NCBI RefSeq assembly: GCF_006440735.1
Contig: NZ_VFUA01000029.1
Coordinates: 1-59,950 of the forward strand
Source of the DNA: Mesorhizobium sp. B2-7-1
Lineage (GTDB): Bacteria; Pseudomonadota; Alphaproteobacteria; Rhizobiales; Rhizobiaceae
DNA: 59,950 bases
Direction: 5' to 3'
The notes under the pieces were generated by a model that saw nothing but the letters and a program-made list of their open reading frames with translations, did no database searches and had not been told where the DNA came from. The translations under genes were made by a program, and so were the position numbers. Below, one piece after another: positions 1 to 9,343 of this stretch (position 1 is the first letter of the stretch; every line of letters begins with the position of its first letter).

Positions 1-194
1 GGACTGTAACCGAAGCTCCGGGGGCGGACAGCGATTTCAAGGCTTTTCGTTAAGCGGCGCGGTTAAGGAATTGCTACCTTGCCAATGGCTTAGGTTCGAC
101 AACCGGGACCGAGCCGTCTCATAGGTCCAATTCGCCTCAGCCGCCGACGCCGCAACGCTTTACTAGACTTAACCAGATGGCTAGGAGAGGCGGC

Positions 195-224
195 CTTGCG
201 CTAGGGTGAGCCGGCATCCTATTT
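195..224 (+). promoter_or_regulatory. candidate sigma-70 promoter of clpP
   Basis: CTTGCG (195-200) and CTATTT (219-224) are 18 bp apart and resemble the alphaproteobacterial CTTGAC/CTATAT pattern. They lie about 80 bp before the clpP start codon. Nothing else gene-like is visible in bases 1-305: no ORF there has plausible protein composition. The call rests on pattern only; a heat-shock promoter could equally lie here. Confidence 0.3.
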
Positions 225-305
225 AGACCGTAACCGATCCAGAACGATTCCGCGCGATTGCTGATATACCGAGGCGCCGGAATCCATCTCCAACAAGGGT
301 AGTCC

Positions 306-941
306 ATGAATAACCCCGTTGAAACCTACATGAACCTCGTTCCGATGGTGGTCGAGCAGACCAATCGTGGCGAGCGTGCCTACGACATCTTCTCGCGCCT
401 CTTGAAGGAACGCATCATCTTCATCACCGGTCCGGTCGAGGACGGGATGGCGACGCTGGTTTGTGCACAGCTTTTGTTCCTCGAGGCGGAAAACCCCAAG
501 AAGGAAATCAACCTCTATATCAATTCGCCGGGTGGCGTCGTCACCTCGGGCATGGCGATCTATGACACGATGCAGTTCATCAAGCCGGCGGTGTCGACGC
601 TCTGCATCGGCCAGGCCGCCTCGATGGGCTCGCTGCTTCTGACCGCCGGCCACAAGGACATGCGCTTCGCCACCCCGAACGCCCGGATCATGGTCCACCA
701 GCCGTCCGGCGGCTTCCAGGGTCAGGCTTCGGACATCGAACGTCATGCGCAGGACATCATCAAGCTGAAGCGCCGCCTGAACGAGGTCTATGTCAAGCAC
801 ACCGGCAAGAGCTATGACGAGATCGAGAAGACGCTCGACCGCGACCACTTCATGACCGCGGACGAGGCCAAGGACTTCGGTCTGATCGACAGGGTAATCT
901 CAAGCCGCGAGGCCGTCGAGACCGCTACGGCTTCAGCCTGA
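306..941 (+). CDS. clpP: ATP-dependent Clp protease proteolytic subunit ClpP
   Basis: The 211-residue protein is the serine peptidase that forms the double-heptamer chamber of ClpXP/ClpAP and degrades unfolded or tagged cytosolic proteins. The catalytic triad is visible: Ser106 in GQAASMGS, His131 in MVHQPSGG and Asp180 in LDRDHF, with the family spacing. The oligomerisation segment YINSPGG is near residue 71. Length is normal and there is no long propeptide. AAGGGTAG lies just ahead of the ATG as ribosome binding site. clpX follows after 291 bp, far enough for clpX to have its own promoter as well. Confidence 0.98.
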   Translation: MNNPVETYMNLVPMVVEQTNRGERAYDIFSRLLKERIIFITGPVEDGMATLVCAQLLFLEAENPKKEINLYINSPGGVVTSGMAIYDTMQFIKPAVSTLCIGQAASMGSLLLTAGHKDMRFATPNARIMVHQPSGGFQGQASDIERHAQDIIKLKRRLNEVYVKHTGKSYDEIEKTLDRDHFMTADEAKDFGLIDRVISSREAVETATASA

Positions 942-1232
942 CCATCGACGGCAAATGGCAGCATAACGCGGTTTTGGCGTGTCTTGCGGCATTTCGGCCA
1001 CATTTGGCTGTTCCCACAGGCGTTGGGATTGCCTACGTTAAGGCTATGTTGATTTTCGACGGCTTAGCTTTGCGTGGGGTTGCTGCGAATCATTGCCGCG
1101 TTTTCTGAATTGTGTTTCGTACGGAATGCGCTGTGTGAGCCGGAACACTGGCGGTGGCGGATTCCCGCGATAGATTGGTGAGACGTCACTCAAAGCCAGG
1201 CGGTCGCAGGGCGTCGGTGAAAGGACAGTAAA

Positions 1233-2507
1233 ATGAGCAAGGTCAGCAACGGCGGCGGTGATTCAAAGAACACGCTTTACTGCTCGTTTTGCGGCAAGAG
1301 CCAGCACGAAGTCCGCAAGCTGATCGCCGGGCCGACGGTCTTCATCTGCGACGAATGCGTCGAGCTCTGCATGGACATCATCCGCGAGGAGAACAAGACC
1401 TCGATGGTGAAGTCGCGCGAGGGCGTGCCGACCCCGCAGGAGATCCTCAAGGTCCTCGACGACTACGTCATCGGCCAGCCTTACGCCAAGCGCGTGCTGT
1501 CGGTGGCGGTCCACAACCACTATAAGCGCCTGGCGCATGCCGGCAAAAGCAACGATGTCGAGCTGGCCAAGTCGAACATCCTGCTGATCGGCCCGACCGG
1601 CTGCGGCAAGACGCTCTTGGCGCAGACGCTCGCCCGCATCATCGACGTGCCGTTCACCATGGCCGACGCCACGACGCTGACCGAGGCCGGTTACGTCGGC
1701 GAGGACGTCGAGAACATCATCCTGAAACTGCTGCAGTCCGCCGACTACAATGTCGAGCGCGCCCAGCGCGGCATCGTCTATATCGACGAAATCGACAAGA
1801 TTTCGCGCAAGTCGGACAATCCTTCGATCACCCGCGACGTGTCGGGCGAGGGCGTGCAGCAGGCGCTCCTGAAGATCATGGAAGGCACGGTCGCCTCCGT
1901 GCCGCCGCAGGGCGGCCGCAAGCATCCGCAGCAGGAGTTCCTGCAGGTCGACACCGCCAACATCCTGTTCATCTGCGGCGGCGCTTTCGCGGGCCTCGAC
2001 AAGATCATCTCGGACCGCGGCCGCAAGACCTCGATCGGCTTCGGCGCGACCGTTGCCTCGCCCGAGGACCGGCGCACCGGCGACCTGTTCCGCCAGGTCG
2101 AGCCCGAGGATCTGCTGAAATTCGGCCTGATCCCGGAATTCGTCGGCCGTCTGCCGGTGCTGGCGACGCTGGAAGACCTCGACGAGCCGGCGCTGATCCA
2201 GATCCTGACCGAGCCGAAGAACGCGCTGGTCAAGCAGTATCAGCGGCTGTTCGAGATGGAGAATGTCGACCTGACCTTCCACGAGAACGCGCTGTCGGCG
2301 ATCGCCAAGCGCGCCATCGAGCGCAAGACCGGCGCGCGCGGCCTGCGCTCGATCATGGAAGCGATCCTGCTCGACACCATGTTCGAGCTTCCGGCGCTGG
2401 AAGGCGTGCGCGAGGTGGTGATTTCGGAAGAAGTGGTGACCGGCAGCGCCCGGCCGCTCTACATCTATTCCGAGCAGAAGGAAAAGAAGGGCAATGTCAG
2501 CGCCTGA
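1233..2507 (+). CDS. clpX: ATP-dependent Clp protease ATP-binding subunit ClpX
   Basis: The 424-residue AAA+ unfoldase recognises substrates and threads them into ClpP. The N-terminal zinc-binding domain has Cys17, Cys20, Cys39 and Cys42 (YCSFC...FICDEC). Walker A is GPTGCGKT from residue 120 and Walker B ends at Asp185-Glu186 (IVYIDEIDK). The C-terminal sensor-2 region [10 protein letters not shown] is present. Start chosen at the ATG after an AGGACAG ribosome binding site. A hairpin terminator follows within 30 bp of the stop, so lon is transcribed separately. Confidence 0.98.
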   Translation: MSKVSNGGGDSKNTLYCSFCGKSQHEVRKLIAGPTVFICDECVELCMDIIREENKTSMVKSREGVPTPQEILKVLDDYVIGQPYAKRVLSVAVHNHYKRLAHAGKSNDVELAKSNILLIGPTGCGKTLLAQTLARIIDVPFTMADATTLTEAGYVGEDVENIILKLLQSADYNVERAQRGIVYIDEIDKISRKSDNPSITRDVSGEGVQQALLKIMEGTVASVPPQGGRKHPQQEFLQVDTANILFICGGAFAGLDKIISDRGRKTSIGFGATVASPEDRRTGDLFRQVEPEDLLKFGLIPEFVGRLPVLATLEDLDEPALIQILTEPKNALVKQYQRLFEMENVDLTFHENALSAIAKRAIERKTGARGLRSIMEAILLDTMFELPALEGVREVVISEEVVTGSARPLYIYSEQKEKKGNVSA

Positions 2508-2535
2508 ATGGCGTTTGACCCCACAATTTTCATGG

Positions 2536-2560
2536 AACGGCGCCCGCGTGGCGCCGTTTT
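2536..2560 (+). terminator. Rho-independent terminator after clpX
   Basis: A 9-bp perfect stem (AACGGCGCC at 2536-2544 with its complement at 2550-2558) closes a 5-base loop and runs into TTTT. It separates clpX from lon. The rest of the 2508-2780 gap holds no ORF; it should contain the lon promoter, but I see no convincing hexamers. Confidence 0.8.
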
Positions 2561-2780
2561 GCTGTGAGAGGCGTGGCGCTATGCAATGGAAGGGATCGAG
2601 CAACCGTGTTAGCTCTTGATCTTTGCCCCGGCTGCATCCACCTAACACTGGAAGGCCGAGGCGCCGAATTCTGTGCTGTAAAACTCCCGTCACAAACGGT
2701 GGTAGGCGGAACGACACTCGGTCGTTAATATGAGATTCGCGGTTGGCTAAATAAGCAGCCGCGACATGAAAGGTTGGACA

Positions 2781-5192
2781 ATGGCCAAGATATCCAAGGC
2801 TTCCGGCGACGGCGTTTTCGCAGTCCTCCCACTGCGCGATATCGTCGTGTTCCCGCATATGATCGTTCCGCTCTTCGTGGGCCGTGAAAAGTCGATCAAG
2901 GCGCTGGAAGAGGTGATGGGTCAGGAAAAGCAGATCCTGCTTGCCACCCAGATGAATGCAGCCGACGACGATCCTGAGCCCGATGCGATTTTCGACATCG
3001 GCACGCTCGCCAATGTGCTGCAGCTTTTGAAGCTGCCCGACGGCACCGTGAAGGTTCTGGTCGAGGGCGCCTCGCGCGCCAAGATCGTCTCGTTTACCGA
3101 CCGCGCCGATTTCCATGAGGCCCGCGCCACCGCGTTGACCGAACCGGAAGAGGAAGAGGTCGAAATCGAGGCGCTTGCCCGCTCGGTCGTCACCGACTTC
3201 GAGAATTACGTCAAGCTGAACAAGAAGATCTCGCCCGAAGTGGTGGGTGCCGCCAGCCAGATCGACGACTATTCCAAGCTCGCCGATACGGTTGCCTCGC
3301 ATCTCGCCATCAAGATTCCCGAGAAGCAGGAAATGCTCGCCACGCTTTCCGTCAAGGAGCGTCTGGAGAAGGCGATGGGCTTCATGGAAGCCGAAATCTC
3401 CGTGCTCCAGGTGGAAAAGCGCATCCGTTCGCGCGTCAAGCGCCAGATGGAGAAGACGCAGCGCGAGTACTACCTCAACGAGCAGATGAAGGCGATCCAG
3501 AAGGAGCTCGGCGAAGGCGAGGACGGCCGCGACGAGGCAGCCGAAATCGAGGCGCGCATCAAGAAGACCAAGCTTTCCAAGGAGGCCCGCGAGAAGGCGG
3601 AAGCCGAACTGAAGAAGCTGCGTTCGATGTCGCCGATGTCGGCTGAATCGACGGTCGTGCGCAACTATCTCGACTGGCTGCTGTCGATCCCGTGGGGCAA
3701 GAACTCCAAGGTCAAGCAGGACCTTGCGTTCGCCCAGAACGTGCTCGACACCGATCATTTCGGCCTCGACAAGGTCAAGGAGCGTATCGTCGAATATCTC
3801 GCCGTGCAGAGCCGCCAGAAGAAGCTGAAGGGGCCGATCCTGTGCCTCGTCGGACCGCCCGGCGTCGGCAAGACCTCGCTCGGCAAGTCGATCGCCAAGG
3901 CGACCGGCCGCGAGTTCATCCGCATGGCGCTTGGCGGCGTGCGTGACGAGGCCGAGATCCGCGGTCACAGGCGGACCTATATCGGCTCGATGCCCGGCAA
4001 GGTCATCCAGTCGATGAAGAAGGCCAAGAAGTCCAACCCGCTCTTCCTGCTCGACGAGATCGACAAGATGGGCCAGGACTTCCGCGGCGATCCGTCATCG
4101 GCCCTGCTCGAGGTGCTCGATCCGGAGCAGAACTCGACGTTCATGGACCATTACCTCGAGGTCGAATACGACCTGTCGAGCGTGATGTTCGTGACGACGG
4201 CGAACACGCTGAACATCCCTGCGCCCTTGATGGACCGCATGGAGATCATCCGCATCGCCGGCTACACCGAGGACGAGAAGATCGAAATCGCCAAGCGTCA
4301 CCTGATGCCCAAGGTGATCCGCGACCACGCGCTCCAGCCGAACGAGTTCTCGGTCGGCGAGGACGCGATCCGCGGCATCATCCAGACCTACACGCGGGAA
4401 GCCGGCGTGCGCAGCCTTGAGCGCGAGCTGATGAAGCTCGGCCGCAAGGCGGTGACCGAGATCCTGCGGACGAAGAAGAAGACGGTGAAGATCACGGCGG
4501 ACAACCTTGCCGATTATCTCGGTGTGCCGCGCTTCCGCTTCGGCCAGGTCGAGGCCGACGATCAGGTCGGCGTGGTCACGGGTCTTGCCTGGACCGAAGT
4601 CGGCGGCGAGCTGCTGACGGTCGAAGGCGTCATGATGCCCGGCAAGGGCCGCATGACGGTGACCGGCAATCTGCGCGACGTGATGAAGGAATCGATTTCG
4701 GCAGCGGCGTCCTATGTCCGCTCGCGCGCCATCGATTTCGGCATCGAGCCGCCGCTGTTCGACAAGCGTGACATCCACGTCCACTTGCCGGAAGGCGCGA
4801 CCCCGAAGGACGGCCCGTCCGCCGGCGCTGCCATGGCCACGGCCATCGTGTCGGTACTGACGGGTATCCCGGTCCGGGCTGATGTGGCGATGACCGGCGA
4901 GATCACGCTGCGTGGCCGTATCCTGCCGATCGGCGGCCTGAAGGAGAAGCTGCTCGCGGCACTGCGCGGCGGCATCAAGAAGGTGCTGATACCGGAAGAG
5001 AACGTCAAGGATCTGGCGGAGATTCCGGACAATGTGAAGAACGGCATGGAGATCGTGCCGGTCTCGCGGGTCGGCGAGGTGCTCGCGCACGCGCTCACCA
5101 GGATGCCGGAGCCGATCGAGTGGGTCGAGCCGGTCAATACGCCGGCTCCGGTCGACAGCGGCGACGATGCCGGAAAGTCGCTTGCACATTAG
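2781..5192 (+). CDS. lon: ATP-dependent endopeptidase La (Lon)
   Basis: The 803-residue homohexameric AAA+ protease degrades misfolded and regulatory proteins in the cytosol. Order of domains: N-terminal substrate-binding LAN domain (about 10-205), coiled-coil linker (about 205-300), ATPase with Walker A GPPGVGKT at about 358-365 and Walker B FLLDEIDK, then the serine/lysine protease domain with Ser680 in PKDGPSAG and Lys723 in GGLKEKLL, the usual 43-residue spacing. An ATG at 2766 would add five residues, but AAAGG at 2769-2773 fits the 2781 ATG better. Confidence 0.98.
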   Translation: MAKISKASGDGVFAVLPLRDIVVFPHMIVPLFVGREKSIKALEEVMGQEKQILLATQMNAADDDPEPDAIFDIGTLANVLQLLKLPDGTVKVLVEGASRAKIVSFTDRADFHEARATALTEPEEEEVEIEALARSVVTDFENYVKLNKKISPEVVGAASQIDDYSKLADTVASHLAIKIPEKQEMLATLSVKERLEKAMGFMEAEISVLQVEKRIRSRVKRQMEKTQREYYLNEQMKAIQKELGEGEDGRDEAAEIEARIKKTKLSKEAREKAEAELKKLRSMSPMSAESTVVRNYLDWLLSIPWGKNSKVKQDLAFAQNVLDTDHFGLDKVKERIVEYLAVQSRQKKLKGPILCLVGPPGVGKTSLGKSIAKATGREFIRMALGGVRDEAEIRGHRRTYIGSMPGKVIQSMKKAKKSNPLFLLDEIDKMGQDFRGDPSSALLEVLDPEQNSTFMDHYLEVEYDLSSVMFVTTANTLNIPAPLMDRMEIIRIAGYTEDEKIEIAKRHLMPKVIRDHALQPNEFSVGEDAIRGIIQTYTREAGVRSLERELMKLGRKAVTEILRTKKKTVKITADNLADYLGVPRFRFGQVEADDQVGVVTGLAWTEVGGELLTVEGVMMPGKGRMTVTGNLRDVMKESISAAASYVRSRAIDFGIEPPLFDKRDIHVHLPEGATPKDGPSAGAAMATAIVSVLTGIPVRADVAMTGEITLRGRILPIGGLKEKLLAALRGGIKKVLIPEENVKDLAEIPDNVKNGMEIVPVSRVGEVLAHALTRMPEPIEWVEPVNTPAPVDSGDDAGKSLAH

Positions 5193-5223
5193 CTTTTGCT
5201 AACGTTGCAACGCACAAAGAGAG

Positions 5224-5249
5224 AGCCGGGCTTCGAGCCCGGCTTTTTC
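5224..5249 (+). terminator. Rho-independent terminator after lon
   Basis: AGCCGGGCT (5224-5232) pairs with AGCCCGGCT (5236-5244) over a tight loop and is followed by a T tract. It lies about 30 bp after the lon stop, so hupB is probably an independent transcript. Confidence 0.85.
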
Positions 5250-5388
5250 ATGTGAAAAAGCCACGAAAAAATGCAAAAAAGCCCGGAATTCCGCGGTTTT
5301 TGGCTTGGGTTCCGGAACGCTTCTTTCTAAAGTCCGTTTCCTGCCGGATGAGTCGTAAGTTCCGGTTTTCTCATGGAAGGGAATTTTT

Positions 5389-5661
5389 ATGAACAAGAAC
5401 GAACTGGTGTCCGCCGTCGCCGACTCCGCAAGCATTTCGAAGGCTGATGCGCAGTCTGCCGTCGATGCGGTGTTCTCCGTGATCACTGGCGAACTGAAGA
5501 AGGGCGGCGATGTCCGGCTTGTCGGCTTCGGAAATTTCACCGTGTCAAAACGCGCTGCTTCGACCGGCCGCAATCCGCAGACCGGCGCGGAAGTGAAGAT
5601 TCCGGCGCGCACCGTGCCGAAGTTCTCGGCCGGCAAGGGCCTCAAGGACGCGGTCAACTAA
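5389..5661 (+). CDS. hupB: HU-type DNA-binding protein
   Basis: The 90-residue nucleoid protein binds and bends DNA without strong sequence preference as a small dimer. The N-terminal helical body begins MNKNELVSAVADSA and the signature region GFGNFTVSKRAASTGRNPQTG spans about residues 47-67, including the DNA-intercalating RNPQTG tip of the beta-arm. The C-terminus AGKGLKDAVN is the family ending. GGAAGGG precedes the start by 8 bases. Its place directly behind lon is the common alphaproteobacterial arrangement. A strong terminator follows. Confidence 0.97.
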   Translation: MNKNELVSAVADSASISKADAQSAVDAVFSVITGELKKGGDVRLVGFGNFTVSKRAASTGRNPQTGAEVKIPARTVPKFSAGKGLKDAVN

Positions 5662-5680
5662 GATCTTTTTCTTTAAGAGC

Positions 5681-5713
5681 AGAAAAGCCGGGCTTGCCCG
5701 GCTTTTCTTTTTT
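5681..5713 (+). terminator. Rho-independent terminator after hupB
   Basis: A 13-bp perfect stem starting AGAAAAGCCGGGC at 5681 is followed by a run of T (5708-5713). The A-rich foot of the stem also gives a T tract on the opposite strand, so it may end the convergent aldo/keto reductase transcript too. Confidence 0.9.
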
Positions 5714-5732
5714 GCAGCTGATGGGCGGCGGC

Positions 5733-6755
5733 TCAGGCCGTCGGCGCGTCGGCGCGCATCAGGCCTTCCTGTTTCAAATCCGCCCACAGCGCCGCCGGTA
5801 TCTTGGTGTCCAGCAGCGCGCGGTTGCTTTCGACCTCGGCCGGCCGCTGGCCGCCAGGGATCACCGACATGACCGAAGGATGCTGCAGCGGGAACTGCAG
5901 AGCCGCCTCGATCAGGCGTACATTGTGGCGCTTGCAGACGGCTTCGATACGCGCCACGCGATCCAGGATCTCTTTCGGCGCCTCGCTGTAATTGTAGAAG
6001 GCGCCGGGCTTCGGTCCGGTTGCAAGCACGCCGGAATTATAGGGGCCGCCCAGCACGATACCGCTGCCGCGCTTCTGGCAAAGCGGCAGGAAGGATTGCA
6101 GCGCCTCCTGCTCGAGCAGCGTGTAGCGGCCGGCCAGCAGGAACAGGTCGAAGTCGCCGCGTTCGGCAAGCGTCTGGGCGACCTGCCACTCGTTGATGCC
6201 GCCGCCGAAAGCCTTGATGACGCCCTGGTCGCGCAGCGCCAGCAACCCGTAATAGCCGGACGACATGAACTCCTCGATGCGGGCATCCGAGGCTTCCCTG
6301 CTGCCATGGGTGAAGATGTCGACGTCGTGGACGAACAGGATGTCGATGCGATCGACACCAAGACGCTCCAGCGAGGCCTCGAAGGAGCGCATGACGCCGT
6401 CATAGCTGTAGTCGTAGACCTCGCGGCGCGACGGCGTCTCGAAGAACTTGCCGATGCCGGTGCGCTGGTCCGGCGGGGCGACGCGCATGATGCGGCCGAC
6501 CTTGCTCGACAACACATAGTCGTCGCGCTTTTTGCCGCGCAGGAACGGGTTCAGGCGGGTCTCCGACAGGCCGAGGCCGTAAAGCGGGGCCGTATCATAG
6601 TAGCGGCAACCGGTCGCCCATGCCGCTTGCAAGGTGGCATTGGCGTCCTCGTCGGAGACGGCGCGGTAGAGATTACCGAGCGGCGCGGTGCCGAAACCCA
6701 GCTCGGTGAAGGTGATGCCGCCATTGCCGATGCGGTCGAAATGCCGTGTCTTCAT
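5733..6755 (-). CDS. aldo/keto reductase, aldose dehydrogenase type
   Basis: The 340-residue protein is an AKR-family TIM barrel expected to use NAD(P)(H). The N-terminus runs ITFTELGFGTAPLGNLYRAV; the catalytic Asp-Tyr region is YYDTAPLYGLGLSE, followed by LSSKVGR (Lys) and DILFVHDVD (His). Its long loops and order resemble the D-threo-aldose 1-dehydrogenase/L-fucose dehydrogenase/pyridoxal 4-dehydrogenase branch, which oxidises the sugar C1. The ATG at 6755 is preferred; 39 further in-frame codons upstream have no family resemblance. Divergently placed from the SIS and creatininase-family genes, it likely belongs to the same sugar pathway. Substrate is inferred only. Confidence 0.85.
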   Translation of the reverse strand: MKTRHFDRIGNGGITFTELGFGTAPLGNLYRAVSDEDANATLQAAWATGCRYYDTAPLYGLGLSETRLNPFLRGKKRDDYVLSSKVGRIMRVAPPDQRTGIGKFFETPSRREVYDYSYDGVMRSFEASLERLGVDRIDILFVHDVDIFTHGSREASDARIEEFMSSGYYGLLALRDQGVIKAFGGGINEWQVAQTLAERGDFDLFLLAGRYTLLEQEALQSFLPLCQKRGSGIVLGGPYNSGVLATGPKPGAFYNYSEAPKEILDRVARIEAVCKRHNVRLIEAALQFPLQHPSVMSVIPGGQRPAEVESNRALLDTKIPAALWADLKQEGLMRADAPTA

Positions 6756-6941
6756 GTCTGACGATGTCCCGGAGTGATTTGTCTGACATGACACTATCAC
6801 GCTCGTGGCCCAGCAAAAGTGCCGAGGCTCGTTGGACAGCGATTTTCGCGGTGGTAGCATGAACAAAAACAAGCCTTTCGCAGGCGGTCAGCCGCCAAAT
6901 CCGTAGAGCCAAGCGATACCTCGGCAGGAGGGTGGGCCGTC

Positions 6942-7508
6942 ATGACCAAAGTCGGATCAGTCCTGTTCGCGACCGCGCTGGACGAGCTTGGCGCGGTGCT
7001 GGCGCGCACGGATGAAGCCCGGATCGACGCCGCCTGCGCAATGCTTGCCGGCGCCGGCAGGATTGCCGCCTATGGCTGCGGCCGCGAGGCGCTGCAGGTG
7101 AAGGGCTTTGCCATGCGGCTCTACCATCTCGGCCTGCCGGTGTCGGTCGTCGGCGACATGACCACGCCGCCGCTCGGAGAGGGCGATGTCTTCCTGGCGA
7201 GCTCAGGGCCCGGCGAGACCAGCACGGTGCTGACCCTGATGCGGGTTGCCCGCGAGGCCGGGGCGAAAGTGCTGCTTTTGACGGCCGAACCGGCAGGCAG
7301 CGCCGCAAAGCTCGCCGATTTCACCCTGCTCATCCCGGCGCAGACGATGGCCAGCGACCAGGGCGCGGCAAGGACCTCAGTGCTGCCGATGGGCTCGCTG
7401 TTCGAAGGCGCGCTGTTCCTTCTGTTCGAAATCATGGTGCTGAAGCTTAAACGCCTGACCAATGCCACGCCGGAAGCGATGCGCGCCAGGCACACCAATA
7501 TGGAGTAG
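6942..7508 (+). CDS. SIS-domain sugar isomerase-like protein
   Basis: The 188-residue protein is a single SIS (sugar isomerase) domain: GAGRIAAYGCGREALQVKGFAMRLYHLGL at about 37-65 and SSGPGETSTVL at about 89-99 are the phosphosugar-binding segments. Length and layout resemble 6-phospho-3-hexuloisomerase (HxlB/PHI). The usual partner, hexulose-6-phosphate synthase, is not in the window, so the role may be different. The gene ends three bases before the creatininase-family gene, so the two are almost certainly cotranscribed. Confidence 0.8.
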   Translation: MTKVGSVLFATALDELGAVLARTDEARIDAACAMLAGAGRIAAYGCGREALQVKGFAMRLYHLGLPVSVVGDMTTPPLGEGDVFLASSGPGETSTVLTLMRVAREAGAKVLLLTAEPAGSAAKLADFTLLIPAQTMASDQGAARTSVLPMGSLFEGALFLLFEIMVLKLKRLTNATPEAMRARHTNME

Positions 7509-7511
7509 GGG

Positions 7512-8255
7512 ATGCGCTACGAGCTGATGCTGCCGCACCAGATCCGCAAGGCGATCGAGGAGAACTGGCCGGTCGTGCTCCCACTCGGCGTGCTCGAATA
7601 CCATGGCGAGCACATGGCGGTCGGCATGGACACGCTGGCCGTCATCAAGACGGTGGAACTGATCGAGAAGGAGAGGGACATCGTCATCCTCCCACCTTTC
7701 TACTACGGCGCGGCAAGCTATGCGGTCGCGGTGCCGGAAGGCAGCGGCTCGGTGCAGGTCGGCGGTAAGGTGCTTTCGCCTTTCGCGGAGGAATTGTTCT
7801 ATGGCCTGCTGCGCATCGGCTTTCGCAACATCCACGCCATCATCCACCACCAGACCGAGAATTTCGCGGCCGGCATGCCGACAGACCTCGCCTTCAAGAC
7901 CGCCGGTCGGCAGGCGATCTTCCGCTTCCTGGAGAAGGAGCGTGGCGAGGGCTGGTGGGGTTCCAACAGCATGGCCGATTACTATGCCGGCCATGCGCAG
8001 GGCGAGAATGTCTTCAATTGGGTGCAGGTGCATCCGCTGATGCCGGCGACGATGAACGGCAAATATCCGTTCGACCATGCCGGCATCGGCGAAACCTCGC
8101 TGATGCTGGCGCTATGCCCCGAGGCGGTGGACGAGAAGCATTTCGCGGACAATACCGGCTGGTACACCAGGGGCGCTTCGGAAGCTTCGGCCGGTCTCGG
8201 CAACATCGGCGTCGCCATGATCCTCGACCATTTAAGGTCGATCTTGGTGCGATAG
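7512..8255 (+). CDS. creatininase-family metal-dependent hydrolase
   Basis: The 247-residue protein has the family's metal-site segment EYHGEHMAVGMD (Glu29, His31, Asp40, with the same 11-residue Glu-Asp spacing as creatininase). A second site, HHQTEN (residues 112-117), aligns with NGHYEN of creatininase, but the ligand His is Gln114 here while Glu116 is kept. HAGIGETSL near residue 190 matches the family's HAGE-type motif. The family includes creatininase, F420-pathway formamide hydrolases and a 3-dehydro-scyllo-inosose hydrolase; the last would fit the carbohydrate setting. Coupled to the SIS gene. Specific substrate unknown. Confidence 0.8.
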   Translation: MRYELMLPHQIRKAIEENWPVVLPLGVLEYHGEHMAVGMDTLAVIKTVELIEKERDIVILPPFYYGAASYAVAVPEGSGSVQVGGKVLSPFAEELFYGLLRIGFRNIHAIIHHQTENFAAGMPTDLAFKTAGRQAIFRFLEKERGEGWWGSNSMADYYAGHAQGENVFNWVQVHPLMPATMNGKYPFDHAGIGETSLMLALCPEAVDEKHFADNTGWYTRGASEASAGLGNIGVAMILDHLRSILVR

Positions 8256-8267
8256 CGTGGCTCTTCC

Positions 8268-8403
8268 TTCTCCCCTTGTGGGAGCCTTGTGGGAGAAGCG
8301 GATGAGGGGTGTTCCAGGGAACGCCGGCGTCTCGCTCCGCTGGAACACCCCTCATCCGTCTTGGCGCTGCGCGCCGATCCACCTTCTCCCTCAGGGGGAG
8401 AAA
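8268..8403. repeat. intergenic palindromic mosaic repeat, type B
   Basis: Between two convergent genes lies a nested palindrome: TTCTCCCCTTGTGGGAG and ACCTTCTCCCTCAGGGGGAG flank two inverted copies of a GATGAGGGGTGTTCCA block. The same word family (CCTCATCC, CCTTCTCCC) recurs at 45660-45787 and 48894-49040. It resembles the rhizobial intergenic mosaic elements and may fold as a terminator for both genes. Confidence 0.7.
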
Positions 8404-8416
8404 GAGAGGCTCCCGC

Positions 8417-9334
8417 CTATTTCACCGAGCCGGCGGTCATGCCCATGATCAGGTAGCGCTCGAGCGCGATGCCGATGATGGCCAGCGGCGCGATCGCTGC
8501 CGTGGCAAGGGCCGCCATCGACCACCAGTTGATGCCTTGCGAGCCGGTCTGGCTCGCCACCATGACGGGGATTGTCTTGGCATCGGTCGACGTCAGAAGC
8601 GCGGCGAAGAAATACTCGTTCCAGCACAGCACCATCGCCAGGATGAAAGCGGCGACCATGCCCGGCAGCGCGATCGGCATGACGATGCGGAAGAAGGCGC
8701 CCCAGATCGACAGCCCGTCGACCAAAGCTGCCTCCTCCAATTCGACGGGAATGGAGTTGAACTGGTCGCGCATGATCCAGATGACGATCGGCAGCACCAT
8801 CAGCGTGTAGAGGAGCACGAGCCCGATGCGCGTGTCGAGGAGGGCGACTTCGCGGTAGAGCACCAGGAAAGGCAGCGCCAGCACGACCGGCGGCAGGATC
8901 AACTGCGACAGGAAGAAGAAAGAGATGTCCTCGTTCTTGAACCAGGCGAACTTGTAGCGGTAGCGAACAAGGCCATAGGCCGCGAGGCTGCCGATGATGA
9001 TGGCGAGGCCCGATGCGCCGACGGAGGTGATGACCGAATTCATGAAGCGCTTGAGGAATTCGTCGCGCACGGTCGATGTCTGGAAGATCGAATCCGGCGA
9101 CAGGCCGAGCGAGCGCCAGCCCTTCCAGTCCGGCTGGAAGTCGACGAAGGGAACGAGATGGCCTTGCGTGACGTCGACCGCCGATTTGAACGAGGTGGTG
9201 ATCGTCCAGTAGATCGGGAACAGGCACACGAATGCCCAGAAGACAAGCGCGCCGTAGATGAAGACGCGGCTGGCGATGAAGGCCGCCGGTGAGCGGATTT
9301 CGGAAACGGTGTAGTCGGTGGTCTGGACGCTCAT
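8417..9334 (-). CDS. carbohydrate ABC transporter permease, MalG type
   Basis: The 305-residue inner-membrane protein has about six hydrophobic helices and the CUT1 permease EAA loop EEAALVDGLSIWGAFFRIVMPIALPG, which docks the ATPase. It is the downstream permease of a MalFG-like pair, starting 9 bp after the MalF-type gene ends. With the binding protein upstream and the ATPase divergently encoded at 12498 it forms one importer. It ends in MGMTAGSVK, as this family often does. Solute unknown. Confidence 0.92.
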   Translation of the reverse strand: MSVQTTDYTVSEIRSPAAFIASRVFIYGALVFWAFVCLFPIYWTITTSFKSAVDVTQGHLVPFVDFQPDWKGWRSLGLSPDSIFQTSTVRDEFLKRFMNSVITSVGASGLAIIIGSLAAYGLVRYRYKFAWFKNEDISFFFLSQLILPPVVLALPFLVLYREVALLDTRIGLVLLYTLMVLPIVIWIMRDQFNSIPVELEEAALVDGLSIWGAFFRIVMPIALPGMVAAFILAMVLCWNEYFFAALLTSTDAKTIPVMVASQTGSQGINWWSMAALATAAIAPLAIIGIALERYLIMGMTAGSVK

Positions 9335-9343
9335 GACGGCCGC

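Noticed and set aside
1263..3968. 901-codon open frame on the minus strand across clpX and lon
   Set aside because: It is a shadow of two certain genes, is Arg/His/Leu/Asp-rich without domain motifs, and reads antisense through the clpX terminator.
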